The notes beneath the pieces are model-generated. The model did not search any database, was not told where the DNA came from, and saw only the letters and a list, made by a program, of their open reading frames with translations. Made by a program: the position numbers and the translations under genes. From positions 1-64,000 of the forward strand of contig JAFMDF010000003.1 of the NCBI GenBank assembly GCA_017857395.1: DNA of 64,000 bases. The letters run 5' to 3'. Below are positions 36,576 through 46,533 of the stretch, in pieces. Origin of the DNA: Bacteroidota bacterium (GTDB taxonomy: Bacteria > Bacteroidota > Bacteroidia > Chitinophagales > Saprospiraceae). Numbering within the stretch: position 1 is the stretch's first letter; every line of letters begins with the position of its first letter.

Positions 36576-38207
36576 ATGTCAAATGCTATCTTTCAAGTAC
36601 CTGTACCTAAAAACGAGAAAGTACTTAGTTATCAACCGGGGTCTCCCGAGAGAAAAGCAGTAAAAGCGGCACTTAAAGATTTAAAGTCTAAGGAAATTGA
36701 GATTCCGATGACCATTAACGGGAAAAAGGTGAAAACTGGAAATCTTATATCTATGCACCCGCCCCATGAAATAGCACATACCCTAGGGCATTTTCACCAA
36801 GGGGATAAAAAGCATGTTAAAGCAGCGATTAATGCGGCATTATCTGCTAAAGAAGCATGGGAAAATATGCCTTGGCAAGATAGAGCGGCTATTTTTTTAA
36901 GAGCAGCAGATTTATTAGCAGGGCCATTTCGGGCTAAAATGAATGCAGCTACGATGTTGGCGCAATCAAAGAATGTTTATCAAGCAGAAATTGATGCAGT
37001 GGCTGAATTCTGCGATTTTCTACGTTTTAATGTACAGTATATGACCGAAATATACCAACAACAACCGATGAGTGTTGATGGTATTTGGAATCGACTAGAG
37101 TATAGAGCCTTAGAAGGATTTGTTTTTGCCATTACTCCTTTTAATTTTACTTCTATTGCTGGTAACTTATGTGCAGCGCCTGCTTTAATGGGGAATACGA
37201 TTGTCTGGAAACCAGCGGATAGTCAAATTTATTCTGCGGAAGTGGTCATGGAAGTTTTTGAAGCGGCAGGCTTGCCGCCGGGCGTTGTTAATTTAATCTT
37301 TGCGGATGGTCCAGAGGCAGGAAAAGTAATTTTTAATCATCCTGATTTTGCAGGATTACATTTTACTGGAAGTACTAAAGTGTTCCAAAGTTTATGGCAA
37401 ACAATCGGTAATAATATTTCAAAGTATAGAAGTTACCCAAGAATTGTTGGAGAAACGGGAGGTAAAGATTTTGTAGTAGCGCATGCCTCTGCTAACCCGA
37501 AACAAGTTGCCACTGCCTTATCTAGAGGCGCTTTTGAATTCCAAGGCCAGAAATGCTCCGCAGCAAGTAGAGCTTATATTCCTAAAAGTATTTGGAAATC
37601 AGTCAAGAAGCATTTGTTGGCAGATTTGGCTAGCTTTAAAATGGGGAATCCTGAGAATTTCACCAATTTCATCAACGCTGTTATTGATGAGCGATCTTTT
37701 GATAAAATTAGTGGATATATAGAACGGGTAAAAAAAGATAAAGACGCTATAATTATTGCTGGAGGAAAATCCGATAAATCTAAAGGGTATTTTATAGAAC
37801 CTACAGTAATTGTTACCACAAATGATCAGTATTTAACCCTTTGTGAAGAAATATTTGGGCCAGTTTTAACAATTTTTGTCTACAATGATAAAAATTACGA
37901 AAAAATGCTTAACATTGTGGATAATACTTCCCCCTACGCACTAACAGGTGCTATTTTTTCCAACGACCGATATGCAACTTTAAAAGCAAATAAATTACTT
38001 AAGCATGCTGCTGGTAATTTTTATATAAATGATAAGCCAACAGGAGCAGTAGTAGGACAGCAACCATTTGGTGGCGCTAGAGGATCAGGAACAAATGATA
38101 AAGCAGGCTCAATATTAAATTTATATCGGTGGGTTTCCCCACGTACTATAAAAGAAAATTTTAATCCTCCAATGGATTATCGATATCCATTTATGGAGGC
38201 AAAGTAA
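36576..38207 (+). CDS. pruA: L-glutamate gamma-semialdehyde (P5C) dehydrogenase
   Basis: ALDH motifs GFVFAITPFNFTSIAGNL, VGETGGKDFVVAH and FQGQKCSAASRAY. The N-terminus resembles 1-pyrroline-5-carboxylate dehydrogenases. Confidence 0.93.
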   Translation: MSNAIFQVPVPKNEKVLSYQPGSPERKAVKAALKDLKSKEIEIPMTINGKKVKTGNLISMHPPHEIAHTLGHFHQGDKKHVKAAINAALSAKEAWENMPWQDRAAIFLRAADLLAGPFRAKMNAATMLAQSKNVYQAEIDAVAEFCDFLRFNVQYMTEIYQQQPMSVDGIWNRLEYRALEGFVFAITPFNFTSIAGNLCAAPALMGNTIVWKPADSQIYSAEVVMEVFEAAGLPPGVVNLIFADGPEAGKVIFNHPDFAGLHFTGSTKVFQSLWQTIGNNISKYRSYPRIVGETGGKDFVVAHASANPKQVATALSRGAFEFQGQKCSAASRAYIPKSIWKSVKKHLLADLASFKMGNPENFTNFINAVIDERSFDKISGYIERVKKDKDAIIIAGGKSDKSKGYFIEPTVIVTTNDQYLTLCEEIFGPVLTIFVYNDKNYEKMLNIVDNTSPYALTGAIFSNDRYATLKANKLLKHAAGNFYINDKPTGAVVGQQPFGGARGSGTNDKAGSILNLYRWVSPRTIKENFNPPMDYRYPFMEAK

Positions 38208-38296
38208 CAGTTTTTGTTAAATTAAGGTGGGTAGAGACATCTACCTATTATTAATTACTTTAAAATAGGTGGGAATTTAATTTCCAACTAACTTTT

Positions 38297-38333
38297 GCCC
38301 CGCAGTCCTTTGTGACTGCGGGGCTTATTTTTT
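38297..38333 (+). terminator. Rho-independent-type terminator
   Basis: GCCCCGCAGTC (38297-38307) CTTTGT GACTGCGGGGC (38314-38324), then TTATTTTTT. Perfect 11-bp GC-rich stem. Confidence 0.9.
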
Positions 38334-38501
38334 GCCCCTAAATTGACTGCTAACGAACATTTCTTACTAAAAGCGATATTTCCTTTTTTTTATCCCATCA
38401 AATAATGTAATTTTAGTTTGTCTCACTGTCTTCCGCTGTTAACTTGGATTTCTAAAGCTAATAGAATTCTTGCTTAACTATGGCTAATTGAGAAACCATA
38501 G

Positions 38502-40886
38502 ATGGTGCAACCTAAAATGGATTATCTAGCACTAAAGAGCGTAAAGAAGAAAAATACCTACTATTGGTTTAATTTTACTGGATTTAAAGAAATATACGAT
38601 TTGGCTATTTTAAGAACAACGATTTTACTGATTTTATTTTTTCTAGGTTCTCTTGAATTGGAAGCTGCACATATCATTGGTGGCGAAATCACCTATGTTT
38701 GTACTGGAAACGGGAAATATGATTTTACGATGCGGATTTATAGAGATTGTGCTGGGAGTGGAGCTTGTTTTGATTCAGATCAAACTTGTAGTAGGACATC
38801 CTTGGAAGGTAATATTACCTTTTTTGATGGCATCCAAGTTATAGGAACTCTAGTTTTAGGCCAACCTGAAATAACAAGAATAGAACCTAATTTGAGTAAC
38901 CCTTGCTTGATTGCCCCACCTAATGTCTGCGTAGAACAAGGAGTCTATAGGTTTTCGGCTGAATTGGATCTAAACAGTGAAGGCATAACCGTTTCTTATC
39001 AGCGCTGTTGTCGGAATAATACGATTACAAATATTATTAACCCTCGAACCTCTGGATCAACCTATACGACTACTTTATTTCCAATTACGATAGATTCTTG
39101 TAATAGTAGCCCGACTTTCAATGATTTTCCACCTATTGTGATTTGTAGAGGAGAAGACGTAAATTTTGACCATTCTGCTTCTGATATAGATGGGGACTCC
39201 TTAGTTTATTCTTTTTGTGAGCCTTATTATGGTGGTGGTTGGGACGGAGACCTCAATACTCGCGTCCCTACAGATGCTCCAAATGGGCTTGCACCTAATC
39301 CAGAAACACCACCAGGCTATACAGCAGTTAGGTTTACAAGTGGTTATAGTTTTGCTAAACCGCTTAATATTTTCTCTACTAGAGATGAACCACCAGTATC
39401 AATTGACCCTGTTACTGGGTTGATTTCAGGATTCCCAGGGGTTACGGGTCAATATGTAGTGGGTGTTTGTGTTCGAGCTTATGATAAGAATGGCGTATTA
39501 ATGAATGAAGTGAGGCGGGACTTTCAATTTAATGTAGCAGAATGCCGAAATGGGCTAGTAAGTGATGTAGAAGAAACGGAATTAAGAGATAGGAATGGAG
39601 AACTGTTATATTATATTAGAATTTGTGGAGACGGAGAGATTATTAATGAAAGTAGGGAAACAAGATTTATAGAGAATCAATTTTGGTCTTTCGATGTACC
39701 AGGAAGTACGATTACTTCTACAAAATTTGATCCGAGCGATTTAGTTTTTCCTGGGGCAGGTCTTTATGATGGTATTTTAATATTGAATAGAGGTTTTCCC
39801 AATTGCACAGATACTGCATTAATTCAAGTGGATATATACCCTGAAGTAGTGGCAGATTTTGATTTTGAGTACGATACTTGTAAAACTAGCCCAGTTGAGT
39901 TTACCAATTTATCCTATTCTGATGCTGGACCAAATGCCCTAAGGGAGCTTAAATGGGAGTTAGACACTTTTGGCAATTCTTTTGATACAGATGTTTCCTT
40001 ACAATTTGCTGGGCCGGGGAGATATGACATAACTTTAACGGCGAAAGATTTAAATGAATGTACCCAAAGTATAACTAAAGAGGTCCCTTATTTTCCTATA
40101 CCAGAAGTTATTGTTATTGCTCCATCTACGCTAGTAGGTTGTGCACCAGCACCCATTACTTTTGAAAATTTAACGAACCCTATCAATAATGATTATGATA
40201 TAATTTGGGATTTTGGCGATGGAAATATGGGAACAGGAGTTAGCCCAACCCATATTTATGAAGAAGTGGGCATATTTCCCTTAAATATATCGGTTACCTC
40301 GCCATTCGGTTGTCAAATTGATACAGCTTTTGGCGATTTAATTACTACTTTGCCTAGTCCAATTGCTGATTTTTCTGCGGATGCTTCCGAAGTGAGTCGA
40401 TTAAATCCTATTGTCACTTTTATGGATGAATCTATTGATGCGGTACGATGGAATTGGTTATTTGAAGGCTTTGGACTTTCTTTTGAAGAGCATCCTGTTT
40501 ATACCTTTAGAGAAAGCGGCAGAAAACAGGTTCGGTTAGTAGTGACTGCCGCTAATGGTTGTACAGATACTACTTTTTCTGAAGTGTTAGTTGTACCAGA
40601 TATTGCCTATAAATTACCAAATGCCTTTACGCCAAATGGAGATGGGGTAAATGATCGTTTTTTTGGCGTTGGAAATGCCGAGGAAGCAGAATCTTTCCGT
40701 TTAACTATTTGGAATAGATGGGGAGAGTTGATTTTTGAAACTGATGACGCCAATGAAGGTTGGAATGGGCAAAAATTTAATACAGGTAAACTAGCGCCTA
40801 ATGGTGTTTATGTCGTAGTGGTACAATATGTTAATTATGAAGATGTAATAACAACATTAGACGGATTTGTAACCGTTTTAAGATGA
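38502..40886 (+). CDS. Large surface protein with PKD domains and gliding-motility-type CHU_C C-terminus
   Basis: 794 aa. AHIIGGEITYVCTGNGKYDFTMRIYRDC; PKD (WDFGDGNMGTGVSPTHIYEEVG); C-terminus YKLPNAFTPNGDGVNDRFFG...NRWGELIFETDDANEGWNG. Confidence 0.9.
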   Translation: MVQPKMDYLALKSVKKKNTYYWFNFTGFKEIYDLAILRTTILLILFFLGSLELEAAHIIGGEITYVCTGNGKYDFTMRIYRDCAGSGACFDSDQTCSRTSLEGNITFFDGIQVIGTLVLGQPEITRIEPNLSNPCLIAPPNVCVEQGVYRFSAELDLNSEGITVSYQRCCRNNTITNIINPRTSGSTYTTTLFPITIDSCNSSPTFNDFPPIVICRGEDVNFDHSASDIDGDSLVYSFCEPYYGGGWDGDLNTRVPTDAPNGLAPNPETPPGYTAVRFTSGYSFAKPLNIFSTRDEPPVSIDPVTGLISGFPGVTGQYVVGVCVRAYDKNGVLMNEVRRDFQFNVAECRNGLVSDVEETELRDRNGELLYYIRICGDGEIINESRETRFIENQFWSFDVPGSTITSTKFDPSDLVFPGAGLYDGILILNRGFPNCTDTALIQVDIYPEVVADFDFEYDTCKTSPVEFTNLSYSDAGPNALRELKWELDTFGNSFDTDVSLQFAGPGRYDITLTAKDLNECTQSITKEVPYFPIPEVIVIAPSTLVGCAPAPITFENLTNPINNDYDIIWDFGDGNMGTGVSPTHIYEEVGIFPLNISVTSPFGCQIDTAFGDLITTLPSPIADFSADASEVSRLNPIVTFMDESIDAVRWNWLFEGFGLSFEEHPVYTFRESGRKQVRLVVTAANGCTDTTFSEVLVVPDIAYKLPNAFTPNGDGVNDRFFGVGNAEEAESFRLTIWNRWGELIFETDDANEGWNGQKFNTGKLAPNGVYVVVVQYVNYEDVITTLDGFVTVLR

Positions 40887-41002
40887 TTATTAAGAACTTT
40901 AGCCTATCTTGGTTGCTAAAATTGCTATAGGAAACCATACAAAAAAAGGAGCATAAAGAGTAGACTTATTAGCAGGCAAGTCTTTTCTTAAAACGTATAA
41001 TC

Positions 41003-43315
41003 TTGAAAAACTACCAAATAAAAGAAACGAACGCTTTGATTATTTTAAAAAGAATCCTCCCTTGTTTAATTTTATTATTATGCACTCAACTAGAGGCTAG
41101 GCATATTATTGGTGGAGAAGTCACCTATGTCTGTAGAGGTGATGATAATTATGATTTTACCATGCGTATTTATAGGGATTGTGCAGGAAATGGTGCTTGT
41201 TTCGATGCACAAACAAATTGTCCAAATGGCCCTCCGTCTGATGCCCATGTTACTTTTTTTAATGGCACTTCTATTCTGGATATATTATTTCTGAGCCCAC
41301 CAACGGTTAGATCAATTGAACCCAATTTAAGTAATCCTTGTTTAATTGCACCACCGAATGTCTGTGTAGAAGAAGGTGTCTATAGATTCTCAATCAGATT
41401 ACCAAATACTGCTAATAGTATCACTTTTGCATATCAACGCTGTTGTAGAAATGTAACAATTAATAATATCATTAGTCCTAGGGATGTTGGTGCGACTTAT
41501 GTTGCTGAAATATTTCCAGTAACTCAAGATTCTTGTAATAGTTCGCCTACGTTTAATGATTTTCCACCTATTGTTATCTGTCAAGGAGAAGATGTCAATT
41601 TTGATCATTCTGCATCTGACCCAGAAGGAGATTCTTTAGTTTATGCTTTTTGTACCCCTTATAATGGTGGTGGTAATAACTTTATGGGAGGACCAAAAGT
41701 AACAGATGCACCAGATGGCGTAACACCAAATCCTGAAACGCCTCCACCTTATGATCCTGTTCGATTTGTCACAGGATACTCGGTTGAAAGCCCTTTAAAT
41801 ATTAGTTCAAATAGAGATGAACCTGATATTACTATTGATTCCGAGACAGGTTTGATTTCTGGATTCCCAGGCACAACTGGACAATATGTGGTAGGAGTTT
41901 GTGTACAAGCTTTTCAGAATGGAGTATTGATGAATGAAGTAAGACGAGATTTTCAATTTAATGTGGTGGCTTGTAGAAATGGATTAGTGAGTGACGTGGA
42001 AGAAACAGAGTTGCGAGAAAGAAATGGCGAGCCTTTATATTACATTAAGATTTGTGGAGAAGGAGATATCATTAATGAAAGTAGCGAACAGCGTTTTATT
42101 GATGATCAATTTTGGTCTTTTGATATTCCTGGCGGGCAAACGACCTCTTCAAAATGGGATCCAGATGATTTAGTATTTCCAGAAACAGGACTTTATGAGG
42201 GTATTTTAGTTTTAAATCCAGGTTTTACCAATTGTACAGACACTGCTTTAGTACAAGTAGAGATATTTCCCGAAGTTGTGGCAGATTTTGAATTTGACTA
42301 CGATACCTGCCAAGCAAGTCCAGTAAATTTCACCAATTTATCTTATTCCGATGCAGGGCCAGATGCCTTAGAAGAATTAATTTGGCAATTAGATACCTTT
42401 GGAACATCTGATCGTTCAGACGTGGCCTTGCAATTTGATGGTCCTGGTAGATATGAGGTAACCCTAACGGCAAGAGATACGAATGAGTGTATAGAAAGTA
42501 TTACTAAAGAAGTACCTTATTTTCCAATTCCAAGAGTTATTGTGATTTCGCCATCTACAAGAACAGGCTGTGTACCAGCGGCCATTACTTTTGAAAACTT
42601 AACGGATCCTATCAGTGAAGCGTATGAAATTATCTGGGACTTTGGAGATGGAACAATGGGGCAAGGGGTAAGTCCAACGCATATTTATGAGGAATTAGGT
42701 ACGTTTCCATTAACTATTTCTGTTACTTCCCCTTTTGGTTGTCAAATAGACACTACTTTTGGAGATCTAATTACAACTTTACCAAGCCCAATTGCTAATT
42801 TTTCCGCCGATGCTTCTGAAGTTAGCCGATTGAATCCTATCGTCACGTTCATGGATGAATCGACGGATGCTGTTCGTTGGAACTGGCTATTTGACGGTTT
42901 TGGTATTGCCTTTGAGGAAAACCCTGTCTATACTTTTAGAGAAAGCGGTCGCAAACAAGTTCGATTGATTGTAACGGCTGCAAATGGTTGTACAGATACG
43001 ACTTTTTCAGAAATATTAGTTGTGCCAGATATTGCTTATAAATTACCAAATGCTTTTACGCCCAATGGAGATGGCATAAATGATAGTTTTTTTGGTGTAG
43101 GTAATGCCGATGAAGCAGAATCTTTTTATTTATCTATCTGGAATCGGTGGGGAGAACTTATTTTTGAGACCAATGATGCCAAAGAAGGATGGAACGGACG
43201 GAAATTGAATACGGGGAAATTAGCGCCGAATGGCGTATATGTCGTTACAGTGAGTTATGTAAATTATGAAGATGTGGTCACTAATTTACAAGGGTTTGTA
43301 ACTGTTCTTAGGTGA
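41003..43315 (+). CDS. PKD/CHU_C surface protein, tandem paralogue of 38502..40886
   Basis: 770 aa. Near-identical blocks throughout (HIIGGEVTYVCRGDDNYDFTMRIYRDCAGNGACFDA; WDFGDGTMGQGVSPTHIYEELG; YKLPNAFTPNGDGINDSFFG). TTG start. Confidence 0.9.
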   Translation: MKNYQIKETNALIILKRILPCLILLLCTQLEARHIIGGEVTYVCRGDDNYDFTMRIYRDCAGNGACFDAQTNCPNGPPSDAHVTFFNGTSILDILFLSPPTVRSIEPNLSNPCLIAPPNVCVEEGVYRFSIRLPNTANSITFAYQRCCRNVTINNIISPRDVGATYVAEIFPVTQDSCNSSPTFNDFPPIVICQGEDVNFDHSASDPEGDSLVYAFCTPYNGGGNNFMGGPKVTDAPDGVTPNPETPPPYDPVRFVTGYSVESPLNISSNRDEPDITIDSETGLISGFPGTTGQYVVGVCVQAFQNGVLMNEVRRDFQFNVVACRNGLVSDVEETELRERNGEPLYYIKICGEGDIINESSEQRFIDDQFWSFDIPGGQTTSSKWDPDDLVFPETGLYEGILVLNPGFTNCTDTALVQVEIFPEVVADFEFDYDTCQASPVNFTNLSYSDAGPDALEELIWQLDTFGTSDRSDVALQFDGPGRYEVTLTARDTNECIESITKEVPYFPIPRVIVISPSTRTGCVPAAITFENLTDPISEAYEIIWDFGDGTMGQGVSPTHIYEELGTFPLTISVTSPFGCQIDTTFGDLITTLPSPIANFSADASEVSRLNPIVTFMDESTDAVRWNWLFDGFGIAFEENPVYTFRESGRKQVRLIVTAANGCTDTTFSEILVVPDIAYKLPNAFTPNGDGINDSFFGVGNADEAESFYLSIWNRWGELIFETNDAKEGWNGRKLNTGKLAPNGVYVVTVSYVNYEDVVTNLQGFVTVLR

Positions 43316-43323
43316 TTCGACTA

Positions 43324-43356
43324 TAATACAACTTTGTGAGTTGTGCTGCATCTCGT
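43324..43356 (+). repeat. Dispersed 33-bp repeat, copy 2
   Basis: TAATACAACTTTGTGAGTTGTGCTGCATCTCGT, 30/33 identical to 13969..14001. Confidence 0.8.
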
Positions 43357-43496
43357 AGGGTAAGCCTTTGAATTTAATCTTTAAGTAAAAAAGTAGTAGA
43401 AAATCCTTTAATTTATAACTAGATTATTCGCTCCCACAAAAAATTAACTACATTTGCGGTGCTATTTATTTTTATATCTAACCAATATCACTAAAG

Positions 43497-44978
43497 ATGA
43501 AGAGAATATCAATCCTATACACCCTTATCTTAATTTTTGCCCTATCGAGTAATGCTCAGAGAAGTAGACAATTACCCATTGATACGATGGTCGTAACCAA
43601 TCATGCATTGAGCGTAAAAGGGCAACAAATCAATTATACAGCCACTACGGGGACTCAACCAGTTTGGGATGAAGACGGACAGCCAATTGCCTCCTTATTT
43701 TATACTTATTACGAAAGAAAAGGTATTGCGAATAATGCGACTAGACCATTGATTATTTCTTTTAATGGTGGCCCGGGTTCTGCTTCTGTTTGGATGCATG
43801 TAGCTTACACAGGTCCAAGAATCTTAGAAATTGATGATGAAGGATTTCCTATCCAACCTTATGGCATTAGAAAGAATCCACATTCTATTATTGATGTAGC
43901 AGACATTGTTTTTGTGAATCCTGTGAATACAGGTTATTCTAGAATCGTAGGTAAAGATGTAGATAAAAAGAAGTTTTTTGGCGTCAATGCGGATATTAAA
44001 TACCTTGCGGAATGGGTGAATACCTTTGTGACTAGAAATGATAGATGGCGGTCTCCCAAATATTTAATTGGGGAAAGTTATGGCACGACAAGAGTGTCAG
44101 GTTTAGCATTAGAATTGCAGAATCGCCAATGGATGTATTTGAATGGGGTAATTTTAGTCTCGCCAACTAGTTTAGGGGTGAAGAGAGATGGACCAGTTGG
44201 AGCAGCGAATAGATTGCCTTATTTCACTGCAGCAGCTTGGTATCATAAAGCTTTACCACCTGAACTACAACAAAGAGATTTAACAGATTTATTACCAGAA
44301 GTTGAAAGCTATACCATTAATGAATTAATGCCTGCTTTGGCAAAAGGCGGCTTTATCGATGATGCAAAGCGAAAAGAAGTAGCTGTTCAAATGTCAAAAT
44401 ATTCAGGTATTTCTGAAAAAGCTATTTTACAAAACAATTTAGATATTTCGCCTTCTTTTTTCTGGAAGGAACTATTACGGGAGGAAGGATATACCGTAGG
44501 TCGATTAGATTCAAGGTATAAAGGACTCGATAAAAGTGATGCGGGGACTAGACCTGATTTTAATTCTGAGCTAACTTCTTGGCTACATTCTTTTACGCCA
44601 GCTATCAATTATTATTTAAGAAATGACTTGAAATTTAAGACAGATATTAAATATAATATGTTTGGCCCTGTTCGACCTTGGGATAGAAGTGGAGATAATA
44701 CGGGCGAAAATTTAAGACAAGCCATGGCACAAAATCCTTACTTAAATGTAATGGTGCAATCAGGTTATTATGATGGCGCAACGCAATATTTCGATGCTAA
44801 ATATACGATGTGGCAATTAGATCCAAGTGGAAAAATGAAAGACCGACTTCGATTTGAAGGTTACCGCAGTGGGCACATGATGTATTTAAGACAAGAAGAT
44901 TTAGCTTCCGCCAATGACCATATTCGGGATTTTATTACAAAAAGTTTACCAAAGCCTGGTCAACCAGCGAAGTATTAA
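43497..44978 (+). CDS. S10-family serine carboxypeptidase-like protein
   Basis: IISFNGGPGSASVWMH, YLIGESYGTTRVSGLA and C-terminal EGYRSGHMMYLR. Confidence 0.92.
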   Translation: MKRISILYTLILIFALSSNAQRSRQLPIDTMVVTNHALSVKGQQINYTATTGTQPVWDEDGQPIASLFYTYYERKGIANNATRPLIISFNGGPGSASVWMHVAYTGPRILEIDDEGFPIQPYGIRKNPHSIIDVADIVFVNPVNTGYSRIVGKDVDKKKFFGVNADIKYLAEWVNTFVTRNDRWRSPKYLIGESYGTTRVSGLALELQNRQWMYLNGVILVSPTSLGVKRDGPVGAANRLPYFTAAAWYHKALPPELQQRDLTDLLPEVESYTINELMPALAKGGFIDDAKRKEVAVQMSKYSGISEKAILQNNLDISPSFFWKELLREEGYTVGRLDSRYKGLDKSDAGTRPDFNSELTSWLHSFTPAINYYLRNDLKFKTDIKYNMFGPVRPWDRSGDNTGENLRQAMAQNPYLNVMVQSGYYDGATQYFDAKYTMWQLDPSGKMKDRLRFEGYRSGHMMYLRQEDLASANDHIRDFITKSLPKPGQPAKY

Positions 44979-45115
44979 ATTGTTATAAATATACATTAAC
45001 ATAGCACAGACATTCCCCGATGTTAGGGATTAAAACTTATCTGTGATAAAAAGTGGGTCGATTATCATTTATTTGTTAATCGCCTCGCAAATAGTCTATT
45101 CTAAAGAAAAGGAAA

Positions 45116-45340
45116 ATGTCTAAAACAGCAACAACTATCATTGGTTTTTTATTATTTATAATCGGAGGCTTAGCCCTAGTATTAAGTTTAATTGGCGTCC
45201 AATTATCCTATTTAACTTGGATTGATAAACCAAGTCTATTATTAGGTTTTGTCATCCGCTTATTGATGATTTTAGGAGGAATTGTAATGGTAGTTTTGGC
45301 TCGGACTGATTGGAGAGAAGATGAAGAATTAATGGAATAA
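45116..45340 (+). CDS. Small membrane protein, hypothetical
   Basis: 74 aa with two hydrophobic segments (TIIGFLLFIIGGLALVLSLIG; LLGFVIRLLMILGGIVMVVLA). Confidence 0.6.
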   Translation: MSKTATTIIGFLLFIIGGLALVLSLIGVQLSYLTWIDKPSLLLGFVIRLLMILGGIVMVVLARTDWREDEELME

Positions 45341-45376
45341 ATTATTAGACACACCAACCAATACCCGCAAGAAAAC

Positions 45377-45412
45377 AAGAAAGGGATGTAATATGCATTA
45401 CATCCCTTTCTT
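45377..45412. terminator. Hairpin terminator shared by convergent genes
   Basis: AAGAAAGGGATGTAAT (45377-45392) ATGC ATTACATCCCTTTCTT (45397-45412), perfect 16-bp stem. Confidence 0.85.
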
Positions 45413-45436
45413 AGTCTTTATAGAGAAAAAAATTAA

Positions 45437-46270
45437 TTAAGCACCACCTAATTCCTTTACTTTAAAATCAGCATTTGCCTTATATTTTTCTCCTGTAATT
45501 TTCTTGTAAGCAGCTAAAGCATCTGCTTTTTTGCCAGTCGCCTCTAAAATATTTCCTTGCGCCCAGTAGTATTTATCTGGAACAGCCGTTCCAGCAGCTG
45601 CTGTTAAGTCAACCGCTTTAACAATATGAGTAGCTGCAGTAGCATTGTCTTTTGTTTTTGAGAAAGATTGAGCTAAGTAATAATGTACATTACCCGCTTC
45701 TTTTAGTTCTAAATGCGCTTTTCCAGCTTCAATAGCCCCTGCATAGTTTTTTCCAGAATATAATTTACCAACAATACTACCTGCTTTTTTAACTAATTGA
45801 ACAGCACGGTCTGCTTTTCCACTCTTTTCGGCTAAGTCCGCTGCAGCGATGTAAGCTTTTACAGCTGCTGTTTTTTCTCCTTTTCCATCTAAAGCTTGCG
45901 CTTTACCCATGAAATTGGAAGAGTAAGTTGGATTTAATTCGATGCCTCGGTCAAATAAAGTCAATGCTTCATCATAAGCTTTTGCTTTTCTTTTTTGAGA
46001 ACCTAAGTTATAGGCTGCTTTAGCGCCATTTTTCTTAGCCAGCGTAACTACTTTTTCATTGCCTTCTGTTTCTGCTGCTTTTAAAGCTGCTTCGATTTGG
46101 GGATAACCTGCTTCATAATCTTTTGCTTTCAAACTTGCTAATCCTTTGTTGTACAAACTAGCTGCGGTGGCATCTTGGGCAGATAAAGAAGTAAGTAGTC
46201 CAAGTGTTAATACAAATACTAATGTTCCTTTTGTTAAAAAATTCATGGAAAGTTGTTTCAATAAATACAT
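45437..46270 (-). CDS. Secreted TPR-repeat protein
   Basis: Signal peptide; repeated YNKGLASLKAKDYEAGYPQIEAAL / AYDEALTLFDRGIELNPTYSSNFMGKAQALDGKGEKTAAVKAYIAAADL. Confidence 0.82.
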   Translation of the reverse strand: MYLLKQLSMNFLTKGTLVFVLTLGLLTSLSAQDATAASLYNKGLASLKAKDYEAGYPQIEAALKAAETEGNEKVVTLAKKNGAKAAYNLGSQKRKAKAYDEALTLFDRGIELNPTYSSNFMGKAQALDGKGEKTAAVKAYIAAADLAEKSGKADRAVQLVKKAGSIVGKLYSGKNYAGAIEAGKAHLELKEAGNVHYYLAQSFSKTKDNATAATHIVKAVDLTAAAGTAVPDKYYWAQGNILEATGKKADALAAYKKITGEKYKANADFKVKELGGA

Positions 46271-46429
46271 AAATAGAAAATTGTTTTTGATTTAAAAAAT
46301 AAAATTTTGTTAGGGTAGTTTTCAAAACGGGCAAATTAAAAAAATGATTGGGAAAATTATGTTAAGATGACTTTAAAGTTTTAATTTTTTTCTTTTTGCG
46401 TAAGGTTTCGGACTTATTCATTGCAATCC

Positions 46430-46459
46430 TTGGACTTCCTTACAATTATTCTATTTTTG
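46430..46459 (+). promoter_or_regulatory. Candidate Bacteroidota-type promoter (TTG-N19-TAnnTTTG)
   Basis: TTG at 46430-46432 and TATTTTTG at 46452-46459, upstream of the ilvA ATG at 46534. Confidence 0.55.
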
Positions 46460-46533
46460 CTTTTTTGTATAAAGGGACTTCCATTCCCTATAATTTTTTG
46501 GGGAATTGAAGTTCCCCCTATACAATATAAAAC

